Shown: in pieces, positions 32,441 to 44,759 of the stretch | How the letters are laid out: each line of letters begins with the position of its first letter | Position numbering within the stretch: position 1 is the first letter of the stretch | Origin: Apostichopus japonicus | Taxonomy: Eukaryota; Echinodermata; Holothuroidea; Aspidochirotida; Stichopodidae | Length of the DNA stretch: 64,000 nt | Assembly: GCF_037975245.1 (NCBI RefSeq) | Contig: NC_092577.1 | Coordinates: 20,582,898-20,646,897 of the forward strand | Direction of reading: 5' to 3' | Position numbers and translations under genes: made by a program | The notes under the pieces: model-generated | Database searches by the model: none | The model's input: the letters and a program-made list of their open reading frames with translations, nothing else | What the model was told of the DNA's origin: nothing

Positions 32441-34248
32441 TCACAGCATGCGAACCAGACGTATGGTTTTCAGAATCATTGATGCTTCATTATCAGCTAT
32501 CTTCGTGAGTGGTTTAAGGGGAACAGAACAGGAAGGTGCTTCTGACAAAGATTTGACAAGTGGATCAAGGCTCGCTAACTGTTCTTTCTCATCTTTCCAC
32601 TCAGTGAGGAGTAGTTTGGATGGCTCTCCTCTTGCATTAAATAGTGTCAAACGGAACACAAGAATATCTCTTAGTTCGACAAATCTGTGGACATCTTTGG
32701 TCATTCGCCTTACTGTGTGATTTCTGAGGAGCCTTATGTCAGCTTCCTGGGGCAAAGCTTCAGGCCTCCTCAACCTGACTTGTCTTTGTTTGTCAATTTT
32801 GTAGGTGGTATCACCAAACAAAAAACTGTCATTTAGTTCTAGCACTGCAACAAACTTTCCTCGATATAGTATCTTGCCTTAAGAATTTTCGCTGCTGATT
32901 TGAGGAGATAACATAGTCCCAATTTTAGCCCTGCTTTGATATTCGTGCCTGCTGTGGTGTCTGAGGAACTATTATGAATAATTGCTTCCTCGAGGTGCCT
33001 GAAGTCCTCTTTGAAATAATCGGTTGTCTTAGTTTCTTTTGAAGGAAGCTCCCCATTGACTCTTCAGTCTTTAACACTTCGAGATTGGGTAGCCAATATC
33101 CTCATATCTCTCATCACTGACTTGCGCACTTCAGTCTTCTTATCTACCTTCTGTCTTTGTTTTTCCTATAAACATTTACCAATTTTTAAAAGCATGGAAT
33201 CTTTCGTGCACATTGTCCCAGCATCATCCTTTCTAAATTTGATAAGAACATCCTTCAAAAAGTTGTCGCTGTTCTGGTTAGTATGTTCCCATAAGCAGAC
33301 AGGTATATGAATCACAGTCGGACAACTTTCTGATTCCGTTTGGCAGATGTTAGTGTGTCTCTTCATATAACGCTTAGCTTAGAATCCTCAACAAATGTTG
33401 CACATCACTAGGGCATTGCTGCATGTAGGCATCTTTGCTCTGCGGAAGGAATGCTGATGAAGCTTTGCCTGGTCCTTGTTAATTTGGAAGGTTCCTTCCT
33501 TCCTAAATGCATCCAATGCCTGAAATTGCTGCCTCTTCGGAAGTTTAAGAACTGAATATTGCTATGTTGAATTGGAATATGTTGCGCAAGCTTTGACTTT
33601 ATACTGTTGCAGAATATGCATTGCCTGTATGGTTTATTGTATGGCTTCTTAGGTGGTGATCATCATGATTCTGCATTATTAGTGGTGGATGCATCATTTT
33701 CATGAACTAATGATCGCTTGAGGGAGGATGGGGTTGGCTTCTTGTATGGGTTTTTGGTTGGCAATCTAGATGAACCTGTATTATTACTTGCAGTCACATC
33801 TACTGCAACTCCATTATTTCGAGATTGCTTGAGGCAGGGGAACGCAGGCACCTCATCAACCTCCTCATTTCTGGAGTGATCAAAAGGAGATGGAATCACT
33901 TATATCGGATCATCTTCCTCACTTTCAGAACTACTAGAGTGAACTACTGTCCCTGGTTCATCTGTATCTTCTTGGTTGCATTGCTCTCCATGTATGGTGT
34001 TTCCAATGGAACCATCTATTATCTCATGCGGCACCAAACAGACTCCATCTTCACCTTCCAAAATTTCAGACCCACTATCGTGATGTGTACTTTCTTCACC
34101 TGATTCTTCTGCATCTTGTGGGTTGCATTCTGCATTGAGAGTGTTTCCACTGAAACCATCTGAAAACTTTAGGGGCATCATATACTCTCTGTCTGCAACC
34201 GTCTCTTCAGAATGAACTGATGATTGTAGTTTCATGTCAGCATTATCC
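32441..34248 (-). pseudogene. Decayed zinc-finger / recombinase-like transposon-derived gene
   Basis: A splice-acceptor-like TTTTTTTCAG precedes 34248 on the minus strand. An acidic N-terminal segment (34235-33900, rich in Glu/Ser) and a second segment (33899-33663) are in one frame separated by a TAA. Then come a C2H2-like finger (QCIFCNSIKSKLAQHIPIQH, about 33540-33610), a second one (KRYMKRHTNICQ), NFLKDVLIKFRKDD, and a C-terminal part (32845-32441) with KDVHRFVELRDILVFRLTLF and NARGEPSKLLLTEW. This order fits a widespread animal family of uncharacterised transposon-related proteins. At least four frameshifts or stops mean it is probably dead. Family assignment is from memory of motif order. 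Confidence 0.5.
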
Positions 34249-34888
34249 TGAAAAAAAGTTAAATCACGTGGTGATTCCTTGCCATTATGAGAGGCAGCTC
34301 TGAATACCAGTGTTCTGTTCTGATCAGAAATGTTTAAAAGTGCAGTAGCAGTACCTCAACAGTGTTGATGTGTCAATATTCATAGTTGAATTTCCAACCT
34401 AATTCATTTGTGCTGTGATGAAATTTACTTACAATGTCACCTCTAATTACCTCATGAAAATCAATTGAGATCATCCACTCACCAAGGATTATACCATATT
34501 TGCTTTGTACGTGACCCGTCATACGGGATACAAAACGTCACAGCCAAACGGCACTACCAAACCATCCCATTCTTACAAACGAAACTCGGGTCAAGCGAGC
34601 CAAAAAAGTACCTACGCCCAGCGACCTGCAGAGACAAAACGCCCAACCACCCAATGAAACATTCCAAAAACTACAAAAGGACGACCAGCACGCAGCGAAA
34701 CAAAGCACCCTTCCCCAGCACACCACCGCCCAAAAAAGGCAGCACCAGACAAACGGCGAAAATCGCCTGCAACCTGAAGGCGAATGTCAGACTTCACCGC
34801 CTCCAGGACTGCCTGCCAACTGGCAAATTTCCCCCTAAAAACAACATCACATCTATTCCTCCAAATAACTTTTCTTACAACAGAACAT

Positions 34889-36029
34889 TGTCCCTGCAGA
34901 GCTCCGGGGTTCGCCTCGTAAACCCCTTATTATTTCATCATATTTATTAATCTGGGGTCGTCAATAGCCCAGATTTATCCATATCTTTATTATCTGGAGT
35001 CCCTGAGGAGATGTTACCCTTCTGTTCGGCTTGTGACTCGAAGCCACTGGTTTCCAAGATGGCGGATCATACCAACATACTGTATAGCGAGCTGGCTAGC
35101 GTCGATGAAGTCTCGATGTCCGCGATTTTACCGCGAGCGAGCTGACTTCAGTGTAGTAAGGGACTAAGTAATACATATTAATATTATTGTTAAATGCCGT
35201 GAGTACCCTTATTATTTAATCGAATCGTAGTTGCAATTGTTGCCCCTCTGGCTAGGTTGTACTTGACTGTGTAAAGTACATGATAGGTTGTGTTTTGGAC
35301 CTTGGTCCTATGGGTTTATAGCGTGCGTATTGTTTATCGTTTAGCACGTGGGTGTATAGTATTGCGTACCTTTATACTTTAGAGTTTAGAGTGACAGTAC
35401 CGGTTAGGTTGGGTTTAAGTTACAGAGAGTTATTAACAGTCACGTGTATTGTACTGTATTGACAGTTGAGTAAGATTATTTATTGTACCTGTAATTTAGT
35501 ATTGTACAGCTCGCAGAGTAAAGAGCGTATACGTATTTGTATTATTGTATCTTGAACATATTGTTTACTGTTGTACTGAGTTGTCTCAGAGCTTGTCCTT
35601 TTAATCTTAGCCTTTATGGATAGCTATAGAGTGCCAAGTCTCTTGAGAGTTTGTGGGTTCAGGAGGTGGAAATTCCTGCTGTCTAAAGACAGTTTAGGTG
35701 AAAAGGCCTATAATGTGTTGCCCTAGGCTGACCATTACGAAGGTGTTAAAATTCCTCGCCTGTTGGCAAACGTTTTGTATTATTTATGCAGTATATTTCA
35801 CAATGTTCATTTTACATTGTTTATTTTACACTTCGTACAGTTATTGCGGTTCTTCCCCGAGTCAGGATAGTTTTATTTAGAGTAAAGAGTCCTTTAAGCC
35901 ATTGGTCCATATGTATATTTTCATATTGTGTAGAGTTTGTAATAAAAGTCAGCCGTTGTTTCAACGCAAGAACACTCTTGCCTCCTCATTGATAACTTGA
36001 GTTTTCCCCGCCAACCGCGGTTCGCTTCA
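34889..36029. mobile_element. Candidate solo LTR inserted in B3
   Basis: The insert begins TGTCCCTGCAG and ends CGGTTCGCTTCA, so it has TG..CA termini. AATAAAA at about 35940, followed by a short stretch to the end, resembles an R-U5 region in plus orientation. No coding potential was found. Comparison with B1 shows the B sequence resumes on the other side after loss of a few bases; a clean target duplication is not visible, so LTR identity is provisional. Confidence 0.55.
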
Positions 36030-39000
36030 ATAATACGCTGCAACAGAACAAACTGGAGGATCTAATCCATATAAAAGAAAGCCCTGTCCTAGCGACCAGG
36101 AACGGTCTCCCGTTAAACGGTCGGTCCAGGACTGAAACCACTCCCACAAGTTCAAAACAAAGGGGCAATGCCAAAAAACATGGGCAGTACTCTCTAAGCT
36201 GTCACAGCCGGTCCTCGGGCACAGTCCATTACCCAATCGCCAGTGATACCTTTTCAGATTGGTCACCAAGGCACCGTGTGCAATTCTCAATGCAAGATAG
36301 CGGAGCCTGCAACCCTTCAGCCTTTAATGCACCGAACGTCATACTTCGACAGGATGACGTCCCTGTACAAAAATTGCATTCAAGGCCCTATCCCGCAAGG
36401 AACTGAGAACGAGGGCCGGCCGTGACAGGTCAACAGGGGGGCAACTGAATGAGAGCGGAGCAAATGACACGCACCACTCTGCTTGGTGTGCTACTGTGCG
36501 GTTCTCTGTTGCAGCGCCGGAACCCATCGACGCAAGTGCAGCCCGCCCCCAAAACGTACAAAATATGAACAAGACAACCCTGGGTCAGTTGCCGCTACAA
36601 ACAATTGCTTAAATAAGAAACAAGTTAACTTACTTCCCAGGCTAACCACCTCCAGTCCCCCTTCTCCAGTTTTTGGTACAACACCGCCCTCTTGACCAGC
36701 TCTGTACCACCAGACCATATGAATGAAAGCATCGCCCTCTCCAACCGCACCAGGACGCGACGCGGAATTGGGTACACCGCGCCCGGGTACCACAAGATGG
36801 GCGAAACGAAACGATTAATAACGGTGACTTTCCCCAAGATCGAAAGCCAGCGGGTGCCAAAGGTTTCGAGTCTGCTCTCAAATACCTCAGCCCTCTCGTT
36901 CCAGGTGACATCACAAGGTGCATCGTAGCCGAACCATATACCATTAATTCGGATATTCTGATCCGACCACGACGCACCGAATGGTAAGTCTCTGTATCTC
37001 CAGCTACCATGACGAAGGCCCTTTGTCTTTTCTGGATTCAACTTCGCCCGGTAGCTCTCTCAAAAATAGATAAATCCTGCGAAAGGAGCCCAAACTCGAA
37101 ACAACAGATGTCACGTCATCTGCATATTGAGCGCATTTCACTTTGGCACCCCCTGGCACAACGAATGGAACAAGTTGGGAGTCCCTTTCCAAAAGACGAG
37201 AGAGGGACTCGCTAAACAAAACAAAGTAATGGAGACAGAGGGCACCCCTGGCGCACCCCCCCCCCTCTCTACGTTAAAAACCTCCGAACAAAACCCATTT
37301 ACGATAACACAACTGAAAGTTTCTTCATACAACAGAGAAATCCATTTACGAAAATTTGGGTGCAACTGAAACTTCTCCAATACATTCATTAAAAAACCAC
37401 GATCCACCATGTCAAAGGCCTTCTGCTGGTCCAGAGACAACAATGCACATGGCAGATCACGCTCAATAACAAAGTCGGTGAAGTCGCGCATGAACCACAG
37501 GTTCTGCTGGATGCAATGACCCTTCACTGCACAAGTCTGGAGATCAGCCAGAAGATGCGGCATAGCCAGTGCAAGGCGGTTGCACAAAGCCGTAGCGAGC
37601 AACTTGTAGTCCACATTTAATAAGGTGATCGGACGCTTGTTATGGGGATCCAAGGGGTCCCCAGACTTGGGCAGCAAAGTAATCATGCCCAGACCGTTGA
37701 CTTTGGTTTAACAGTCCGTTTTGGAAGGCGTCCTCGAAGACGGCTCTGATATCGGGGCCTATTATTGCCCAGAAGGTTCGGTACAACTCCCTCGGAAGCC
37801 CGTCCGAACCCGGGGACTTGCCATTCTTCATCTTCGAAAGCGCCTTCCAAAGCTCAACAGTGGTTATTCCGCCCCCCCCCTCCAAAAAAAATATCATTGA
37901 CATCGTGGGGAACGGTTTTTGAGATTCCCCTCAAGTCGACATTGCCACGCGTAAACAAACTCGAATAATACTCTTTATATACGCGGACAATGCCGTGAGG
38001 GTCACTGACCACGGTCCCATCGGTAGCGCGCACAGACGGGACGCGTCTGTCACCCGCCGATGAGCTAACGGACTGGTAAAACCTCAGTGAAGGGCGCTCC
38101 TCGGCTTCCACCGCTTCGACACGGGCCCTGACGCGGGCATCGTGGTACTTTTCATCGAGATAAGTTTGCAAAGCGATGACAGCCGAAGGGTCGCCAAACT
38201 TCACCTCCGCGCACAGCTTCGAGAACTTTTCTCTTCGACGCCGTGCGCGGGTCACGCAATACTGAATTGCGTAGCGTTTGATGCGCAACTTGACATCATC
38301 CCACCATTGGGATGTAGAAGCAAAGGCCGGCTTCAATGTTTGCCATCCTTTGTACCTGGTCTCGGAACTCTGCCTCGCCAAGAATCCGACAGTTAAGCTT
38401 CCATAGGCCCCGCCCGATGGGGAAAATGGAAGGCAAAACAAACCGTGCTACTACAGTGTCATGGTCAGAGAGCGGACAGCTGAGCGTCTCGCAACCCGAA
38501 AATGTAAAACTTACGGGCGCATACACTCGATCTATCCTGGAGGCATCTTCTCCGTTAGGCATCACCCACGGGTGCATATGCCTCCAGACATCGGCTAAAA
38601 GGTGTGCCGAAGTGAATCTGTCCAATTCTGTGATCCCAGCGTCGGGACTAGCAGACACAGAAGCCCCGAGTCTGTGAAGACCCGAGTCTGGGACACAGTT
38701 AAAGTCTCCGACCATGACACACGGCGCACTACCAGGAACAAAGGAAGGCAGCGTGTTAAAAAAATCTCGTCTAGCAGAAGGCCGATTGGGAGATGTTACC
38801 CCTGTGGATACTTGAATAGAATGCAAACCAATCGGCCCTCGTGATCCGTCTCCACCCTAGTGGCACAACCCGCCTGACGAGGTGACAGAAAGATGACAGT
38901 GCCACAGGATGAAGACGAACCAAACGAAGCATGCAGCCCACCACCCCACTCATAAGCCCATAGAGGGACATCTTCTTCGAAAATATGTTTCTTGCAGGCA

Positions 39001-39107
39001 AACGCAGTCGACCTCCATTGATTTACAATACTGGAAATGCGACTGCGCTTGCGATGATCCCTCATGTCATTCACGTTGAGAGTGGCAACCGAAAATGTAT
39101 GGGCCAT
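36030..39107 (-). pseudogene. ORF2 of B3, main part
   Basis: ATG at 39107-39105. Endonuclease motifs GDFNCVP and SDHDTVV are present but disrupted by shifts near 39050 and 38800. RT motifs GKSPGSDGLP, LDQQKAFDMVD and QYADDVT (about 37105-37125) are present in separate frames. A C-run near 37253-37262 breaks the GVRQGCP region. Relative to B1 it lacks the segment encoding LSAQAD near 37935. The extreme C-terminus lies beyond the LTR at 34612-34888. Confidence 0.83.
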
Positions 39108-39126
39108 GAGAGGGCAATGGGGCAAA

Positions 39127-39676
39127 ACTACGCCGACAACGATTCTGTAAGCTTCAAGCGCGCTCTAGACGACATATCGTCGTCCGAGTCGTCACTTGAG
39201 GCCGACCTTTTAAGAGAGGGTTCCCCCATCTCGTCGTAGCAGCTCGTCCCAGTGGCACGTTTCGGCTCGACGATTCACCGAGCCTCCGGAGTCGCTGTCA
39301 GATAGAGCCTCCGGAGACCCGATGACCACCGAGTCCCCGGAGTCGCCGTCGGACAGAGTCTCCGGATCTGGCGATACCGGTGGCGGACTGGGGACGGAAG
39401 TGGACGAGTTGATGGGGGAAGCTGGTGGAGACTTTCTCGGTGCGGGCACGGGGTTGGGGTCTGCAACTACGGGGGAGGGTGAACTAGGTGCGGAGGGTGA
39501 ATCCTCACCCGGTTACCCCTCTTTGCGTGGAGCTTCCTCCGAGGCAGTAGGTGCGCCAGAACTTGGCGCCTTTCATTGACCCCCACTCTTTGTCATAAAG
39601 ACATAAGAGGAGGGACAAGCGCGAAAAACATGTCCCTCCTTCCCACAGAGTGAGCACACAACTTCGCTTGGGCAAG
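39127..39676 (-). pseudogene. ORF1 C-terminal part of B3
   Basis: The acidic DSDSG-type region and the KRATGTSW..DEMGEPSLKRS tail are readable with shifts near 39235-39290 and 39510. Truncation occurs at the third CCHC knuckle (reads CSL at 39650), so the N-terminus is absent. Confidence 0.8.
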
Positions 39677-39876
39677 CATATTTGGGATGAGGAAGGTGCT
39701 GATTTCATGTAATTCTTAACCTCTCAACCATCGAAAGTTATCTTTGACTTTTAACATGTTGTAATTCAGTTCATCTCTTATCGTGGGCAACAATTTGTAC
39801 AATTCATATTTATGTATTCCACTGAGAGTTGAACGTCAATAAGCCTTGATTTATTTACACACTTTTCAAATTGTCT

Positions 39877-40240
39877 ATGGTTGTGGCATTCCTAATTTAT
39901 CCTCAAGGTGTGTTTGCATTTCCTTTAAGGTCATATGGTATAGATTGTAGCTCTACTAATATCTGTGGAAGAAACATTACCTCACATGACATGCAATTTC
40001 GTAACTTAAGTATGAATAAAGATTTTGTGGTTGGAAGTTGCTCTATGCCTATATTTGGAGGAACGCCCAAGACGTTTGTAACATACATATCCTCAGACAA
40101 GTACATTTCAGTGAACATACACATTCGCTACATGCATAAACAGACTGTGAGGCATGTGTTATCTCAAGTTACTTCTGCATTTCAGACTACAGTGCACCAG
40201 TACAAACTTCCTTACAGAATATTTTACCACACTGTGTTTC
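39877..40240 (+). CDS. Unidentified open frame, cut off by A7
   Basis: About 120 codons are open from ATG 39877 (MVVAFLIYPQGVFAF) to the A7 junction. The sequence has several Cys and an NxT site, with no transposon motif I recognise. AT-rich composition and an absence of splice signals make a chance frame possible. If real, it has lost its C-terminus to the A7 insertion. Confidence 0.25.
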
Positions 40241-42341
40241 TAGTCGGGCCTCGAGTCAACCGGCCCAAGAGACATTAAGTGGCCCAGATTCGGACTCGCC
40301 AATGGAGGACTGTACTTCCGCCTTAGTAGTTGTGGCTAAGGAGTCCTCCGATTGGTTTGACGAGACAAAACACGCCACTGATCTCATTGACTCGAGCGGC
40401 CCTTCCACCCTGCCCGCAGTCGCTTCCACTATACCGGACACGATGGTCGCTAGTGGACCTCCTGTTCCTTGTGACGAGGAGCTAAGAGGTCTGCTAGGTC
40501 GTAGAAGCACCAGACACCTTATCCCTCGTCACCCTTAATGTGAATGGGATGTGGGGTACCCCAAAAAGGCGACGGATTTTACAGTTCTTCAAGTTGCTTC
40601 AAGTGGATGTGGTCCTTTTGCAAGAGACCCACATATCTTGTGAGAGTGATGTTCATCTTTGGTCTTTAGAGTGGGGAGGCCTTCATGCCTCCTTTGGATC
40701 AGGGGCATCTTGCGGGACTGTAATTTTGGTGTCCCCAAAACTGTGTCATTGTGTGGGAAAAGTGGAGAAAGACCACGAAGGTCGGGTGGTGTGCATACAC
40801 TTAAGGCTCACGCGGGGTGAGTTGGTGGTTTGCATTGTGTATGCCCCCAACCGGCCAGCATGTAGGAAAATGTCTTCACGAATTGTATCCTTGGGGGGGG
40901 GGGGCTTTAACTGTGTCCCTCACTCTGCGTTAGATAGACGTTCGAGGAAAGAGTCCCCCAATTGTACCACCGGCATGATTGAGCTAGGCTTGTTTGTCAA
41001 GCACCGAGATCTTGTGGATGTTTGGAGGTGGTTGCTTGTACGTGGCATAAACCAGATGGAACAGTTTCATCCAGACTCGACAGGTTTTATGCCCCGCGCA
41101 AGTTTCCTCGATCTCGGTGCTCGATTATTTCATGTCCTTTATCTGATCATGACGCTGTTGTTTTGCGCTTGCAGCTGCCGGAGTCCTTTCATGTGGAGAA
41201 GGGACTTTGGCGGCTGAACACGGAAATTGTTAAAGAGCAAAACTTCAAGGAGCAATTTGTCGAGAAGTACAGAGGATGGCAGTCCCTCAACCCTGTTTTT
41301 CCCAATGCGTTAGTCTGGTGGGACGAGGTCAAGTCCCTCATCATCAAGCAGTTCGCAATCAGGTATTGTGTTGAGAGAGCTGAGAGAGCCCCCCTTGAGC
41401 GGTTAGGTAGTGGGGTGGTTTCTTTTTCGACACCACTGGCCCGGATCCTTTTCCAATAACCGGCCAAAGGCGACATGCCCTTCTGGGGGGTCTATACTCA
41501 GATTGGTGAATCTCTTCGTAGAATAAAAGAAGAGGGTGGGCCACATGTTCTGCTGGACGAGGCCCCCTCTGTGTTATACCCACCATTGTTGTTTCGTTCA
41601 ATGCTCGCGCCTGTGTGCTCGTCGGCTTGCCAAACCGCCATCCCTCAAGATGTGTGGCGGTCTGTGTGTTGTAAGTCACAAGATAGCCGTCTCCGGGACT
41701 TTGCGTGGAGGATTGCACATGGGGTCCTCATCACTAACCATTTTCGCCTAGTCAGGTGGCGATTAGGTGATGGGATTTGTCCCCGTGTGGGCTGTAAAGC
41801 CATCGAGACTATGCAACACCTTTTGCTGGAGTGTCCCTTTGTCCGGTTGGTGTGGGATTGGTTTCACGCCTTCGTTATTGGTGTTATTGGAGACACATCT
41901 GGAACAGCAGATGCCGCCTAGTTTTCGATGGGGACGTCTGGAGGGCAGAGGATGTTGTCCCCCTCGTGCAAAGTCACATCAGGTTGCGCATGGAGACGGA
42001 CCATGCACGGCTTCCCGACACTGCCTTTCGTAGACGCTGGCGTAAGCCTGTCGTCTACTGTCGGGACGGCGTTCCCCCGGATGAAATTTGGAGTGAGTTA
42101 GTTGGTAGGTGTGGGGGTTGTGTGGTCGTTACATAATATAGGTTGGTTTAATTTTTCTCTTTGTGGTTTGGGGTTGGCTTTTTGGGGCCTGTTTTATTTG
42201 TTTTGCTTCTGTTGGCCTTTGGGTCCGTGTCCTTTTCGCGTCACGTTAAACGCTGCGTTAGTGAGAGATTGATAGGTTTGAGTTGTTGTTTTACAGACTG
42301 GGTTTGTTTCGTGTCCGTTTTTCTTAGCACATAAAAAGCAC
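40240..42341 (+). mobile_element. A7: 5'-truncated, internally deleted family A element
   Basis: It starts within ORF1 at CTAGTCGG (homologous to about 57878) and ends with CACATAAAAAGCAC. Deletions relative to the intact copy: the ORF1 end and ORF2 start (near 40505), part of the endonuclease (near 40890 and 41030), the whole RT (near 41380), about 100 bp near 41407, and exactly 109 bp near 41890. No target-site duplication was found. Confidence 0.88.
40302..42096 (+). pseudogene. Remnants of ORF1 and ORF2 in A7
   Basis: ORF1 tail 40302-40505 (SSDWFDETKHATDLIDSSG). Endonuclease 40540-41380 with QETHISCESDV, then GGGFNCVPHS where a G-run has replaced the GGDFNCVP context and a codon is affected. 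The RT domain is absent. C-terminal CCHC region at 41780-41860 (CPRVGCKAIETMQHLLLEC) remains readable. Confidence 0.82.
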
Positions 42342-42940
42342 GGATTCAATACCGAATGGCTGAGCAAATACAAGTGGCTGGAATATCGAGAAGGGCTTGG
42401 TAAGTCATTTCCCATTAGCCCCTCCCCGCCCAGAAATAATAACGAAAATTTTGACAACATTGGGTGATCGTGGTATAGAGGTATAGTCTAGACTGTTTCG
42501 CGCCAGGCCTATAAGCCTACAGTCGAACCGAGATACCGAGAACGGTGGTAACAATAGGCCTATTTAATATTCGAATGGAAGGGGGTGGGCTGGAAACATA
42601 TTCGAATTTTTAACCAGTCTGCGGAATCAGCGGAGGAAAATATTACAGGCCTAATTGACAAGTAAATTCTGCGTGCACTGAACTGTTCAGTGTCTCTGTA
42701 TTTTCAAAATGGACAACCAAAACAAATCATTGGCAGTAATCGTGATATCGAGTTTATCGGCGACTCAAGTTAATAACCAGGCCTAGCAGCTAAATTCAAG
42801 GAATGCGGGGCGATGTATTGACAAATCGTGTGTGTTTATGAGAATGAAAATATGTCTAAATGATTGTAATTTGTGATAAAAAATTCTGACGAAATATACA
42901 GCACATCAAAATGTAGCCAAGTTCGAGCCGTTTTGTCTGT
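42342..42940. other. Unique DNA with AGGCCTA motifs
   Basis: No gene was recognised. AGGCCTA or AGGCCTAT motifs are at about 42506, 42557, 42648 and 42780. Confidence 0.4.
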
Positions 42941-42949
42941 CGCTTGTTC

Positions 42950-43160
42950 CGCACGGCTCAGAGCTGCGAGCGCCTGTGAGTTGCGGTGCACGAGGCAGCC
43001 AAGCGCCCCGATTGGTCAATTAGCCATTGCTCATTGTTAGGCATCGGCAGCTGTGTTCGTCGAATCACGTGAATGCCTGACGAGCAATTTCAGTGTGTGT
43101 AGTGTTGCCTGTATCACTCAGCCCAGTCCAAATGTTCGTGCATTCACCGCCGCTGAGTGT
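42950..43160 (+). promoter_or_regulatory. GC- and CpG-rich promoter-like stretch with CCAAT box
   Basis: This is the only GC-rich, CpG-containing stretch in unique DNA of the region. It includes CCGATTGGTCAATTAG at about 43008, whose ATTGG is an inverted CCAAT box, and several CACGTGA-like and CACCG motifs. It lies about 1 kb upstream of the exon at 44088 on the plus strand, so it could be that gene's promoter. This is inference from composition and position only. Confidence 0.35.
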
Positions 43161-44087
43161 ATGAGCCTACGAACGCACTACCATAGGCTATTAATTCTTG
43201 CGAGTTATTTGTAAATTGTGCCAATTAAATTAATGTAGGCCTACTACGAGCTGTGACATACCGAAACTTGACTTTGCAATCCTTGAACTCCGACAGTGAT
43301 TCCCAAGGGCACAACCACAGGTTGAGAGTTGGGGGGAGGGGATACAAAGCAATAAATAGCAAAGTTTTATGCAGGCGAGTGATGCTAAGTAGTGTGCGGT
43401 GGCCCACTTATAATTGTCGGGAGTAATCACGACCTCCCCACCTTTCCCCTCGGTGGTTGCGGCCCCTGGCAAATTCCACGATGAGATCTTGCCTGACATT
43501 TGGCCGCAATGTAAAGTTGGCAACATTTGAGAAATGGGGTATTTATTTTCTAAGCCTTCGTTAGATGAGGAAATCATTCAAATTCAAAGAGGTCGATTTA
43601 CTGTAGACATGGATGAAATACAAATGCGCAACTACTGGCTGAAAGTATAGGGGGGTCCATAGCAGACAAGAGAAACATTTTGTGTGGGCGAACAGCATTG
43701 GGCCTATGTGCGGAGCCAGCGGAGGACCTCATAAAAGTTGGGGGAATGGTCCCTGACCGGACCCCAGTGGTTGCGCCCTTGATGAAATAGCAAACACAAG
43801 ACGTTCTCGAAATATTTCTAAAATGTTTCACAAATGGTACAGCGGAATATTTTATGTTGACTCGAGTGAAACGAATGTTAAAAGAGTGTTTCCATCACAT
43901 TCAGGAAATGTTTGAATGAAAGTATATTCAGAACAATCTGGTGCAACCCCCAGGCTATAACGTCGAAACTTTTTAGAACACTCGTGCTTTTCAATTGTTT
44001 GTAAAACGTTTTTCAAAGTAACGTTCTCCTTATTGTTGTTGTGTCAATCAAGGCAAACTTTTTACTGAATATACTTTCTTTTGGCAG

Positions 44088-44495
44088 GGATGTTCTGCAT
44101 GCTCTGCAGTAAGCATGGTCAACATGGGAAGGGCGTCAAAACCTGGACCGCTGTTGCAAGCACCTCTTGTCGACTAGATAGGCTGCATGAGCACAGTCAC
44201 GTGAGCCATCACCTAGTAGCTGTCGGCATGGAAGGGCAACGAGAAGCTGCCAAAAGAAGTGGTGGGATTGGAGGAGCCATGGCCAAAGTTATTACCGTTC
44301 AAGAAACAGCATTCATGGGCGCCATGCGCTGCATGTATTGGTTGGTCAAGCAAGACGCAGCTTATACCACGAAGTACAAGAGCCTTCTCTCCCCGGTGAA
44401 AGACTTGGGATGCACCTATTTCGATGCTCTCAACATTGAAAACGTCACCAACTACACCTCGGAACGTACCATGCAGGAAATGGTATGGTGTTTAG
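44088..44495 (+). CDS. Internal exon of a hAT-derived zinc-finger-type gene
   Basis: The acceptor TTTTGGCAG (ends 44087) and donor GTGAGG (starts 44496) bound a fully open 408-bp exon. The reading frame from ATG 44090 starts MFCMLCSKHGQHGKG. It contains a C-x2-C pair and, after TSCRLDRLHEHSHVSHH, His residues that could complete a BED/TTF-like zinc finger. A helical segment with ETAFMGAMRCMYWLVKQD and a YTSERTMQEM segment follow. This resembles the N-terminal part of ZNF862/KIAA1586-type proteins derived from hAT transposases. The exon ends in phase 1. The B2 element occupies the following intron. No lesion is seen, so it may be a live gene, but other exons were not found. Confidence 0.55.
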
Positions 44496-44759
44496 GTGAG
44501 GAAAGAACATATATTTTTCCTAGCTGTGAGTGAGTGGCTCATCATAATTGTACTCCTTGGCTTGCTGTCAGCGGAGAACTTGAAGTGACGTGAAGGTGGG
44601 CGTGACTGGATCGACCAGATATGTAGGAATATTTGTATAAATCTGTGGCTCTCAATTGGATACATTATTCTACTATCACTGGCATGTTCTTCAATAGGGG
44701 GCTGGGTGTGGGTTCCTATGATCCCTGTTGAATTAATACACTTTTTCCTACTGCTTCAC

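Larger units (their letters stand above)
34502..39676 (-). mobile_element. B3: 5'-truncated family B element split by a candidate LTR
   Basis: The 3' end with the CCCGTATGACGGG hairpin and CACGTACAAAGCA tail starts at 34502. The body continues after an 1141-bp insertion (34889-36029) and stops within the ORF1 knuckle region at 39676. CATATTTG at 34495-34502 and 39677-39684 is the target-site duplication; one base may overlap the tail. B3 shares two indels in ORF2 with B2. Confidence 0.87.
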
